This document shows positions 35,956-43,814 of a stretch of 64,000 bases of DNA, one piece after another; position 1 is the first letter of the stretch; every line of letters starts with the position of its first letter. Position numbers and translations under genes: made by a program. A model generated the notes under the pieces. The model was not told the DNA's origin, made no database searches, and saw only the letters and a program-made list of their open reading frames with translations. Origin of the DNA: Chloroflexota bacterium. Its GTDB lineage: Bacteria > Chloroflexota > Anaerolineae > UBA4142. The DNA is taken from NCBI GenBank assembly GCA_023381515.1, contig JAMCQI010000004.1:1-64000 (forward strand). The letters run 5' to 3'.

Positions 35956-36153
35956 TCTCTTTGCCGAACCGCCAGATTTTGGCAAGTCCGGAAGCGACAA
36001 GCCCCGCTTGTTGATTTCTTCTTCCACGAGAGGGAGCGCGGCCAGGTCATTTTCGCCATAGCCGTAGGGTTCGATCAAGGCGCGGGCGAGGTCATCGGGT
36101 GTGGAATGATCTCCTGCAAGAGACTCGTCGGCGCGTCCCCATCCAAACGTCAC
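35938..36153 (-). CDS. Possible small protein after the mutase gene
   Basis: An open frame of 71 codons starting with GTG, 15 bp after the mutase stop and overlapping the end of hicA by 18 bp on the opposite strand. The product (RADESLAGDHSTPDDLARAL, then EEEINKRGLSLPDLP) is acidic and resembles no family I know. There is no good ribosome site. The operon-like position argues for it; the short length and overlap argue against. Confidence 0.35.
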   Translation of the reverse strand: MTFGWGRADESLAGDHSTPDDLARALIEPYGYGENDLAALPLVEEEINKRGLSLPDLPKSGGSAKRLEQLE

Positions 36154-36168
36154 GACGGGTAATTTGCT

Positions 36169-37788
36169 CTATAGCCGCACCGGTTCCCTGAACCCGCCCC
36201 AGACCTCTTTGAGCACGCCGACGATTTCTCCCACCGTCGCATACGCTCGCACCGCTTGCAGCATCGCCGGCATCAGGTTCACATTCCCCTGCGCTTGCTC
36301 CCGAATGCGATTGAGCGAAACCTGCACCGCACCCGCGTCCCTCTCCGCTCTTACCTGCGCGAGCCGCTTGAGCTGCTCCTCGGTCGCCTCGGGTTTGTAT
36401 TCGTGCAATTCCACTTCCTCCGATACTCGTTCCCCTTCCGAGCGATACTTGTTTACTCCCACCTTGACAATCTCGCCCCGCTGCAGCTTTTGCTCGTAGA
36501 GCAGGGCTTGGTGAGCGACGGCCGCCTGGATGCGTCCTTCGCTCACCGCCTTGACGATCCCACCCATCTCCTGGTCCACACACGCCATCTCGGCCATGAT
36601 TCGCTTTTCCATCTCGTTCGTCAGGGATTCCACGTAGTAGGAGCCGGCTAATGGATCGACGGTATCCGAGAGGCCCATCTCCTCGGCCAGTATCTGCATA
36701 GTCCGCAAGGAGATCAGCGAAGCTTTTTCGCTCGGGATGGTGTAGGCTTCGTCAAAGCAGCAGAGGGCCATGGTTTGAGCCCCGCTCAAAGCGGAGATGA
36801 GGGCATAGTAGGCGCCTCGGACGATATTGTTCTCCGGTTCTTCAATCGTAAGCCCTCCTCCTCCGCCTCCCGCGATCATCTTCATCTGCATGGTGTCCGG
36901 CTGCTTGGCCCCAAATTCGTCCCGCATTAGTTTCGCCCACAGCCGCCGGGCCGCCCGGAATTTGGCGACCTGCTCGAAAAGGTTCCCAAAGATATCAAAG
37001 TTGAATGAGAGCCGACCGGCAAAGTCGTCGACCTTGAGCCCGCGGTCGATTACCCGCTGGATATAAGCCCGGGCGATCGAGTAGGCATAGGCAATCTCCT
37101 GAACGGGAGTGGCCCCCGATTCCCGAATGTGATAACCGCAGACCGAGACGGGGTAATATTTCGGCGCCTGGCGCGCACAGAATTCCATGGTATCGGCAAT
37201 GAGACGGAGCGCCGGTTCGACTGGAAAGATCCAGGCGCCCCGGCCGATATATTCCTTCAGGATATCATTCTGCGCGGTCCCTCGCACTTCGCCGAGCGGC
37301 ACTCCCTGCTTCTCGGCGACCGCCAAGTACATGGCGAGGAGGACAGGGGTGGGGGCATTGATGGTGAGGCTCACGCTCACCTTGTCGAGGGGGATGCCCT
37401 GGAAGGCGACCTCCATATCTTTCAGGGTATCGACCGCCATCCCCACCCGTCCCACCTCTCCTTCCGAGCGGGGGTCGTCCGAATCGAGGCCCATCTGGGT
37501 GGGGAGATCAAAGGCGACATTCAAGGCATTTTGGCCGTGGTCGATGAGGAAGCGAAAGCGGCCATTCGTGTCCTGTGGGGTGCCAAAGCCGGCGTATTGG
37601 CGCATCGTCCAGGCCCGCGAGCGATACATGAGAGGATGGATGCCGCGGGTGAAAGGAAAGTGACCCGGATCGCCAAGGTCTCGTTCATAATTCAGGTCCG
37701 CGGTATCTGCGGGTCCATAGACCGGCCTTACCGGAATCCCCGACTCGAGGAGCACCTCTCGAACCTTTTTCTCAGCCTTTTCAGCCAT
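36169..37788 (-). CDS. B12-dependent acyl-CoA mutase, large subunit
   Basis: Catalytic TIM-barrel subunit of a methylmalonyl-CoA-mutase-family enzyme, 539 residues, with the cobalamin domain on a separate gene. The substrate tyrosine is kept (TMRQYAGFGT), as is the arginine region EPALRLIAD. But around residue 360 it reads MIAGGGGGGLTIEEPENN and MALCCFDEAYTIPSEKA, where methylmalonyl-CoA mutase has SGWSL and HTN-SFDEA. That points to a different, probably bulkier substrate. In context, isomerisation of (2-aminophenyl)succinyl-CoA to 2-aminobenzylmalonyl-CoA fits (IaaG-like). No MeaB-type chaperone gene is nearby. Confidence 0.9.
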   Translation of the reverse strand: MAEKAEKKVREVLLESGIPVRPVYGPADTADLNYERDLGDPGHFPFTRGIHPLMYRSRAWTMRQYAGFGTPQDTNGRFRFLIDHGQNALNVAFDLPTQMGLDSDDPRSEGEVGRVGMAVDTLKDMEVAFQGIPLDKVSVSLTINAPTPVLLAMYLAVAEKQGVPLGEVRGTAQNDILKEYIGRGAWIFPVEPALRLIADTMEFCARQAPKYYPVSVCGYHIRESGATPVQEIAYAYSIARAYIQRVIDRGLKVDDFAGRLSFNFDIFGNLFEQVAKFRAARRLWAKLMRDEFGAKQPDTMQMKMIAGGGGGGLTIEEPENNIVRGAYYALISALSGAQTMALCCFDEAYTIPSEKASLISLRTMQILAEEMGLSDTVDPLAGSYYVESLTNEMEKRIMAEMACVDQEMGGIVKAVSEGRIQAAVAHQALLYEQKLQRGEIVKVGVNKYRSEGERVSEEVELHEYKPEATEEQLKRLAQVRAERDAGAVQVSLNRIREQAQGNVNLMPAMLQAVRAYATVGEIVGVLKEVWGGFREPVRL

Positions 37789-37799
37789 CGCAGTTCTCC

Positions 37800-38216
37800 T
37801 TACCCTCGCTCAGCCGCAGGCCTGGCCAGGTCTCGGACCGAACGGGCCATCGCCTCTAGATCCGAGCCGGTGGCAAACACCCCGGCGATGCCCAGGGATC
37901 GCAATTTCGCGTGGTCTCGCTGGGGGATATTCCCGCCGATGATCACCGGCACCTCGCCGATCCCCGCGGCGCGCATCTGGGCGAGCAGTTTTTCGGCCAA
38001 GGGAAGGTGAGCGCCCGAGAGGATGGAAAGGCCGATCACGTCCACATCTTCCTGGACCGCGGTCGAGACGATTTCCTCGACGCTCTTGTGCAGTCCGGTG
38101 TAGATCACCTCCATTCCTGCCTCCCGCAAAGCGAGGGCGACGACTTTGGCCCCGCGATCATGCCCGTCCAGTCCGGGCTTGGCGACCAACACACGAATCG
38201 GCTTGTCTCCGTCCAT
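37800..38216 (-). CDS. B12-binding small subunit of the acyl-CoA mutase
   Basis: Cobalamin-binding Rossmann-like domain, 138 residues. The base-off/His-on motif is complete: LDGHDRGAK (D-x-H-x2-G), then LSILSGAH and IIGGNIP. It ends 11 bp before the large subunit gene, in the same order as hcmB/icmB and iaaH type small subunits relative to their partners. It needs adenosylcobalamin supplied from elsewhere in the genome. Confidence 0.93.
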   Translation of the reverse strand: MDGDKPIRVLVAKPGLDGHDRGAKVVALALREAGMEVIYTGLHKSVEEIVSTAVQEDVDVIGLSILSGAHLPLAEKLLAQMRAAGIGEVPVIIGGNIPQRDHAKLRSLGIAGVFATGSDLEAMARSVRDLARPAAERG

Positions 38217-38298
38217 ATTCCCTCAGTTGCAGTGTTCGCAAAGCAGGCAGGTACATCAAATCTCGCAAGAGACCTGATATACCTGCTCCTAAATTTCG

Positions 38299-39501
38299 CT
38301 AGTTCACTTTGACGATGCACGCCATCCCGGTGTCGCCGGCGGCACAGCCGGAGAAGAGACCATACCCGCCGCCAACCATCGCCAACTCTTCGATCAATTC
38401 GACGACCAAGCGCATGCCGGTCGGGCCTTGGGGGTGACCGAAAATCAACGACGAGCCGAAATGGTTCATCGCTTCCGGTTTCACGCCCATCTCAGCGCAG
38501 AAATAGAGGTCGTTCACGGCAAACGGATTGTGCGTCTTGATCGCCCGCATGTCTTTGATGGCGAGACCGGCGCTTTCGAGCGCGCGCTGGGCGGCCGGCA
38601 CGGGCGCCTGGGCCATGTAACCCTTTTTCGCTCGCGCCGTTCCCGCCGCGATCAATTGCACGGTGATTTTGGCATCCCGGCTCAGTTCCCTTGCCTTCTC
38701 CCGCGTCGTCAAAAGCATGCCCGCATTCCCATCCGCGGGGAAGGTCTGGCCGCCAAAGGTGATCGTTCCGCCCTCGAGCACGGGCTTGAGTCGCGCCAGC
38801 CCTTCTTTCGTCGTCGGAAAGACTCCTTCGTCGTCCTTAACGGTCGCGAGCACCTTGCGTCCGGAGGCATCTTTGACTTCAACCGGCGTGATCATGAAGC
38901 GCTTGTGAAACCAGCCGTCATCTTTCAGCGCATCCTGATATTGGCTAAAGCGGAGGAGCATCATATCGTTCTGCTGTTCGGTCGTAAAGCCGCCTTCCTT
39001 GGCGACGTTCTCGGCCGTCTGAATCATGGCATTCCGGGCATAAGGGTCGAAGTTGAAATTGTCCCACACCCATTCCTCGGTCTCGCCCCTGCCGCCCGTT
39101 CCGAGTGGATTGGGGTAATAGACGTGCGGACCGTTGCTGCAGCGGTCGAGGGCGATGCCCAGGACCGCCTGGCTCCCACCGACCTCCACCTGCATGCCGG
39201 AGGAAGCGATGACCTGGGCGCCGGTGGCGCACGCTTGGGAGACGACGGGGCCGGTGATGGCCGGCGAGCCGATGAGGGCGGCGAGCCACGGGCCGCCAAA
39301 AAAGGAATGTTTCTGGGGGACGGTCATGCCGAGGACGAGAGAATCAAAGGTATCGGATGCGATCTGCCGCTCTTTGAGGGCGCGCAGGGTCACATCGGCC
39401 GCCAAGAGGATCGGGTGCGAATTGGCAAAGCTGCCCTGCCAGCGGGAAAAAGGGCTACTCCAATAACCACCATACGGAATGTACACATTCTCAAATTTCA
39501 T
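38299..39501 (-). CDS. Thiolase family protein
   Basis: Thiolase-fold enzyme of 400 residues predicted to cleave a beta-ketoacyl-CoA with CoA. The nucleophilic cysteine lies in SQACATGAQ near residue 90. The second-site motif is HNPFAVND (the usual form is NEAFA), the catalytic histidine is in FGHPQGPTG, and the last cysteine is in SGCAAGDTGMA. It is a divergent member and may prefer an aromatic substrate. In the proposed pathway it releases acetyl-CoA and leaves 2-aminobenzoyl-CoA. Confidence 0.88.
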   Translation of the reverse strand: MKFENVYIPYGGYWSSPFSRWQGSFANSHPILLAADVTLRALKERQIASDTFDSLVLGMTVPQKHSFFGGPWLAALIGSPAITGPVVSQACATGAQVIASSGMQVEVGGSQAVLGIALDRCSNGPHVYYPNPLGTGGRGETEEWVWDNFNFDPYARNAMIQTAENVAKEGGFTTEQQNDMMLLRFSQYQDALKDDGWFHKRFMITPVEVKDASGRKVLATVKDDEGVFPTTKEGLARLKPVLEGGTITFGGQTFPADGNAGMLLTTREKARELSRDAKITVQLIAAGTARAKKGYMAQAPVPAAQRALESAGLAIKDMRAIKTHNPFAVNDLYFCAEMGVKPEAMNHFGSSLIFGHPQGPTGMRLVVELIEELAMVGGGYGLFSGCAAGDTGMACIVKVN

Positions 39502-39568
39502 CTTGGTCTCCAGTAGGTTATGAATTTGTAATTGCGTCCAGCATTTACCGACCCATGGCGTTTCTCTA

Positions 39569-40339
39569 TCAGACGCCGAGCGTATCCCCCCCGTCGACGA
39601 GAAGACATTGGCCGGTCATGTAACTCGCCTCCTCACTCACGAGAAAGGCGTGCACATTCGCGATTTCCTCCGGCTCAGCCATCCGATGCAGCGGTACCTT
39701 GTCGATCAGCCGCTTGACGAGGTCTTCGGGAATCGTCGCCGTCATCGGAGTCTTGGTGGCTCCCGGGGCCACACAATTGACGTTGATTTTGTAGCGGGCG
39801 AATTCGAGCGCCAGGGTGCGGGTTAAGCCGACAATGCCGGCCTTGGACGCAGCATAGTTCGCCTGCCCCATGTTGCCGAGCATGCCGAAGGAAGCGGTAA
39901 GGCTCATCTTGCCTGAGTTCTGTTCCATCATCGGCACAGCGGCTGCCTGACAGCAGAGCCAGGTCCCTTTGAGATTGACATTGAGCACGGCATCCCACTG
40001 CTCGTCCGTCATCATCTTGATCTGGCCGTCTTTGGTCTTGCGGACCGTAAAGGCATCGCGCGTAATCCCAGCATTCGCGACGAGGACATCGAGCCGGCCG
40101 AATTGCTTGAGGACGGCCTCCACCATCGCCGCGACCTCGGACCGCACGGTCACATTCGCGGGTGCGACCATCGCCGCGCCGCCCGCGGTGATGACCTCGT
40201 CCGCCACCCGCTTCGCCCATTCCAAATTCACATCATTGATGGCCACCTTGGCCCCTTCGCCGGCCAGCTTGAGCACCGTCGCTCGGCCGATTCCACTGGC
40301 GCCACCGGTGACGATGGCCACCTTGTCATTGAATCTCAT
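39569..40339 (-). CDS. SDR family 3-hydroxyacyl-CoA dehydrogenase-like protein
   Basis: Short-chain dehydrogenase of 256 residues. It has cofactor loop TGGASGIGRATVL, NAGITRD, and the catalytic Tyr-x3-Lys in YAASKAGI. The usual catalytic Ser position reads MSLTASFGM. It ends LVDGGDTLGV as in FabG-like enzymes. ATG 40339 is taken as the start. Lying between thiolase and MaoC hydratase genes, it most likely oxidises the 3-hydroxyacyl-CoA formed by hydration. Cofactor preference is not clear. Confidence 0.87.
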   Translation of the reverse strand: MRFNDKVAIVTGGASGIGRATVLKLAGEGAKVAINDVNLEWAKRVADEVITAGGAAMVAPANVTVRSEVAAMVEAVLKQFGRLDVLVANAGITRDAFTVRKTKDGQIKMMTDEQWDAVLNVNLKGTWLCCQAAAVPMMEQNSGKMSLTASFGMLGNMGQANYAASKAGIVGLTRTLALEFARYKINVNCVAPGATKTPMTATIPEDLVKRLIDKVPLHRMAEPEEIANVHAFLVSEEASYMTGQCLLVDGGDTLGV

Positions 40340-40448
40340 ACCGACCCCCAAGAGGGAATTTGCGACTTTTAATTTATGATTTAAGATCTCTGATTAAAGA
40401 ACAGTCCGGCGAAGACTATGAATCTCGCAGCGCCATCCCGTTTGAGGC

Positions 40449-40907
40449 TCACTGGGATACTCGTTTCATCATGAGGACCCACTGGCCTTCGATGACGGAC
40501 TTGCCCTGCTGGTTGAGCACAGCGGTGTCGAAGGTCACAATCCCGCGGTCCTTTTTCGAACTCTCCTTCTTTTCCGCCACTTTCAGTTCCAGGTGGATCG
40601 TATCGCCGAATTTCACCGCCCCGGTGTATTTCACAAACTGGGTCATGAGCGCAATCGTCGTCCCCTCGAAAATGCCGAGTTGATTCGCCTGTCCGGTTGC
40701 GATGGCAAGCGCGAGGACTCCGTGAGCAATCCGTCCTTCGAAGGGGGTCGTCTTGCCAAATTCCTGGTCCGTATGCAGGGGATTGAAATCCCCCGAAAGC
40801 CCGGCGAAATTCACGGTATCCGCCTCGGTCACGGTACGCGCCTGGCAGACAAAAACAGCGCCCACCTGGAACTGGTCAAAGGTGAGGCCGCGTGGCTGGT
40901 ACGTCAT
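40449..40907 (-). CDS. MaoC-like enoyl-CoA hydratase
   Basis: Single hot-dog domain hydratase of 152 residues. The hydratase-2 motif is complete, FAGLSGDFNPLHTDQEFGKT with the catalytic Asp and His, followed by RIAHGVL. The start overlaps the acyl-CoA dehydrogenase stop (ATGA), so the two are translationally coupled. It should hydrate the cinnamoyl-CoA-type product of that dehydrogenase. Classical iaa clusters use a crotonase-type hydratase at this step, so MaoC would be an analogous replacement. Confidence 0.9.
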   Translation of the reverse strand: MTYQPRGLTFDQFQVGAVFVCQARTVTEADTVNFAGLSGDFNPLHTDQEFGKTTPFEGRIAHGVLALAIATGQANQLGIFEGTTIALMTQFVKYTGAVKFGDTIHLELKVAEKKESSKKDRGIVTFDTAVLNQQGKSVIEGQWVLMMKRVSQ

Positions 40908-42052
40908 ACTCCCATCTCCTTGGCGATGATATTCTTGAGTACCTCGCTCGTCCCGCCGCCATAGAGGAGAAAGCGGCCATCCCGGAAGAGACGCTGAGGC
41001 GTCATCTCCATCGCCATCCCGTAGGCGCCAAAGATGCGGGTCGCCTCGTCCGCCCCCGCCACCCCTGCCTCGGTCGCATAGTACTTGGCGATGGCTGCCT
41101 CTTTGTTGCACGGCTGGTTCTGATCGATCAGCCAGGCGCCGTAATAGACGACGAGGCGGGAGAGCTCGATGCGAGTCTCCATCTCGGCGAGTTTGTGCTG
41201 AATTGCCTGAAAATCCCCGATCTTGCGACCAAAGGCGGTCCGCTCGTGCGCATACCGGAGCGATTCATCCCGCGCCGCCCGGGCCAGGCCGAGTCCCAGA
41301 GCTCCGGTCATGACGCGGATTTCATTCAGGGTTTCGCGAAGGGCGGCAAAGCCAAAGCCTTCTTTGCCCCCGAAAAGGTTCTCCTTGGGCACGCGGACCT
41401 GGCGGAAGGTGAGTTCGCTCGTTTCCGAGGCGACGACTCCCACCTTGTGGATCTGATTTCCAACGGTGAGCCCCGGCGTCCCTTTCTCGACCAGGAACAT
41501 GTCGATCCCCTTGAACCCCACCTTGGGATCGGGACTCGTTTTGGCCGCCACGGTAAAGAAATCCGCCCGAGTCGCCGAGGTGATCCAGGTCTTACCTCCC
41601 TCGATCACATACTCGTCTCCGTCCCGAACCGCCCGGGTAGTGATCGCGCCCAGGTCGCTCCCCGCCCCCGGCTCGGTCATGGCAATGGTGCCGATTTTCT
41701 CCCCGCGAATTGCCGGGACGAGCAGGCGCTCGCGTTGCTCCTCGGTGCCAAAACGGTAGATGAAATTGGTGCCCATGAGACACTGCATCATGGCGGCGGC
41801 GGCAAGGGACATGTAGCCGCGGGCGAGTTCTTCGAGAAAGATGGCGAAAAGGATGGCATCGCCGCCCGCCCCACCGTATTTCTCAGGATACCGCAAGCCG
41901 AAATAGCCCAGTTCACCCATGCGGCGGAAGAGATCGGTCGGCCACTCGGCGCGCGCCTCCATCTCCGGAACGCGCGGCACAACCTCCTTCTCGACGAATT
42001 CGGCCACCGTCCGCCGAAAGACTTGATGCTGTGCAGAAAGCGAGAAATCCAT
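40904..42052 (-). CDS. Acyl-CoA dehydrogenase family protein
   Basis: FAD enzyme of 382 residues with the usual three-domain order. FAD/substrate motifs are IAMTEPGAGSDLGA and YVIEGGKTWITSA. The dimer helices contain ERTAFGRKIGDFQAIQHKL. The canonical catalytic glutamate of the YEGT motif is replaced by glycine (YGGGTSEVLKNI). A glutamate on the preceding helix (LNEIRV) lies one position from the isovaleryl-CoA dehydrogenase base. ATG 42052 fits the fold start and has GGGG upstream. In the proposed pathway it corresponds to the oxidative decarboxylation of 2-aminobenzylmalonyl-CoA (IaaF-like). Confidence 0.9.
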   Translation of the reverse strand: MDFSLSAQHQVFRRTVAEFVEKEVVPRVPEMEARAEWPTDLFRRMGELGYFGLRYPEKYGGAGGDAILFAIFLEELARGYMSLAAAAMMQCLMGTNFIYRFGTEEQRERLLVPAIRGEKIGTIAMTEPGAGSDLGAITTRAVRDGDEYVIEGGKTWITSATRADFFTVAAKTSPDPKVGFKGIDMFLVEKGTPGLTVGNQIHKVGVVASETSELTFRQVRVPKENLFGGKEGFGFAALRETLNEIRVMTGALGLGLARAARDESLRYAHERTAFGRKIGDFQAIQHKLAEMETRIELSRLVVYYGAWLIDQNQPCNKEAAIAKYYATEAGVAGADEATRIFGAYGMAMEMTPQRLFRDGRFLLYGGGTSEVLKNIIAKEMGV

Positions 42053-42074
42053 GAGAACCCCATTCATGATCGTA

Positions 42075-42137
42075 GATTTCAGATTGCAGAATAGGAAAAC
42101 CTGCTCTGTCGCAATCTGCACTCTGCAATCTGAAATC
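42075..42137. repeat. 16-bp perfect inverted repeat between the dehydrogenase and CoA-transferase genes
   Basis: GATTTCAGATTGCAGA (42075-42090) is exactly complementary to TCTGCAATCTGAAATC (42122-42137). The 31-bp loop contains another partial copy (GCAATCTGCA). It could form a stable hairpin in the polycistronic mRNA and trim expression of the genes after it. Confidence 0.85.
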
Positions 42138-42138
42138 C

Positions 42139-43317
42139 CTAAATGACCGATCGCGCTCTTAGGTCAGCAACGTCATAGCCCAGTGCGCCAAGCACCGCCT
42201 CGTTGTGCTCGCCGAGGCGAGGGGGGAAGCTCAGCGTGAGATGGTGCTCCTGCAGCGACTCGGTCATGACCGCGGGCGGCGGGAGATGAAGGACGGCCCC
42301 GGTCTTGTCATCGCGAGATGTGATCATCTGCTCGCGGAGCCAGTCCTCCTGGAGCAAATCGGGCAGTGTGTTCACCCGTGCGGCCGGAACTCCCCGGCTC
42401 TGAAAAACCTCGATCCATGTCTGGGTATCTTGCCGCTGCAGGACCGCGCCGATCTCTTGGTTGAGGAGACTGACCGCGGCAATGCGCCCCGCGTTCCTCT
42501 CGAACTCGGGACGGCCCAGCCCCGCAAATTCCGGCGTCGCCGTGATCGCCTGCCACTGCTTGTCGTTCCCGACGGCGACATAGATATAGCCGTCGCGGGT
42601 GGGATAGACAGAGACCGGCGCAAAAAACTGGTGTGTATTGCCGCGGCGCTCGACCTTTTCCCCAAAGCTCTCGGTGAGCATGATCGGGCTTACCATCCAC
42701 GAAACGGCGCTCTGAAGCATCGCGAGATCCACGCGCGAGCCTTGCCCGGTATGCTCGCGCAGATACAAGGCGCGCATCACCTGGCCGTAGCCGTGTTCGC
42801 CTGCCCCCAAATCGGCCATCGGCAACCCGAACACGAGCGGAACCCCATCCCGTTCGCCCGTGAGGGCCATGAATCCCGAGCGGGCCTGGAGGGTGGGATC
42901 GTAGGCCGCCTCGTTGCTCTCTGGTCCAAAGCCGGTGATGCCGACCCAAATCAAGTCGGGTTTGAGCGTTCGCAGGGTGTCATGGTCGATGCCGAGCTTG
43001 ATATAATCTTTCGGGCGCTGGTTGGTGGCAAAGATATCGACTGGGAGCTTCCGGATGAGCGTGTGCAGGATACTCCTGCCCTCTTCACAGCCCAAATTGA
43101 GGGTGATGGCCTGCTTACCCGCATTATTCGGCAGAAAGTAGGAATTCATCCCCTCTTCGCGGAGGACGTTTGAGCCCACCCAGCGGTTCGGGTCCCCTCT
43201 CGGCGGGTTTTCGACCCGGATGACGCGCATCCCTTCTTCGGCCAGGTGCAGCGTCAGGTAAGGAAGAGTGGTCGCTTGCTCGATCGAGAGGACGTTGAGG
43301 TGGGTGAAAGAGTTCAT
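42139..43317 (-). CDS. Class III (CaiB/BaiF) CoA-transferase
   Basis: Formyl-CoA-transferase-type enzyme of 392 residues, forming interlocked dimers. It moves CoA between carboxylates through an aspartyl-CoA anhydride. The catalytic aspartate is in LPMADLGAGEHGYG. The N-terminal VLSIEQATTLPYLTLHLAEEGMRV and ENPPRGDPNRWVGS are typical. It is placed next to the epimerase-like gene and upstream of the dehydrogenase. Predicted role: formation of (2-aminophenyl)succinyl-CoA, like IaaL. The CoA donor is unknown; see the findings. Confidence 0.9.
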   Translation of the reverse strand: MNSFTHLNVLSIEQATTLPYLTLHLAEEGMRVIRVENPPRGDPNRWVGSNVLREEGMNSYFLPNNAGKQAITLNLGCEEGRSILHTLIRKLPVDIFATNQRPKDYIKLGIDHDTLRTLKPDLIWVGITGFGPESNEAAYDPTLQARSGFMALTGERDGVPLVFGLPMADLGAGEHGYGQVMRALYLREHTGQGSRVDLAMLQSAVSWMVSPIMLTESFGEKVERRGNTHQFFAPVSVYPTRDGYIYVAVGNDKQWQAITATPEFAGLGRPEFERNAGRIAAVSLLNQEIGAVLQRQDTQTWIEVFQSRGVPAARVNTLPDLLQEDWLREQMITSRDDKTGAVLHLPPPAVMTESLQEHHLTLSFPPRLGEHNEAVLGALGYDVADLRARSVI

Positions 43318-43335
43318 GGCGCGCTGGCCTTGTCT

Positions 43336-43779
43336 CTACTCTGGACTCGTCACCGGTTTTTTCTCGGCGAGATGGATGAGGACTCCAAAGGCATCTTTGG
43401 GATGGACAAAGGCTTCCCGCCAGACATAGCCCTCGAAAGACACTCCCGGTTTATACGTGTGGCGGTAGGTGATGCGACCGCCTCGCGCCTCGAGCTCTTG
43501 GATGGCCGCGTCGAGGTCGTCCACTTCATACGTGATGTGGTGGACACCGGGGCCGCCGTTGGACTTTAAGAACCGCGCGACGGGGGAGTCGGGCCGTGTG
43601 GCTTCGAGTAGTTCCATCTTGCTCTCGCCGATCTCAAAAGGCTGGTACTTGATCCCCATATCCTCGATGTATTCGATCGGCAGGAAACGGGCATCAAAGC
43701 AGCGCTGAAAGTACTCGCGGGCTTGTTCCAGGTTCTCGACGGCGAGCGCCACACGTTCGACTCGTTTCACAAACGGCAT
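43336..43779 (-). CDS. VOC-fold protein resembling methylmalonyl-CoA epimerase
   Basis: Vicinal-oxygen-chelate protein of 147 residues, similar throughout to methylmalonyl-CoA epimerase (GPGVHHITYEVDDLDAAIQEL). Two of the usual metal ligands are changed. The N-terminal HIGIAV histidine is an arginine (RVERVALAV). The final LELVE glutamate is a histidine (VLIHLAE). The middle ligands (MELLE and the GVHH histidine) are kept. It may still epimerise a benzylmalonyl- or phenylsuccinyl-CoA, or have lost metal-dependent activity. Confidence 0.82.
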   Translation of the reverse strand: MPFVKRVERVALAVENLEQAREYFQRCFDARFLPIEYIEDMGIKYQPFEIGESKMELLEATRPDSPVARFLKSNGGPGVHHITYEVDDLDAAIQELEARGGRITYRHTYKPGVSFEGYVWREAFVHPKDAFGVLIHLAEKKPVTSPE

Positions 43780-43814
43780 GGTTCCCTCTCTGGGAGACTC
43801 ATCGGCGGCCGGAT

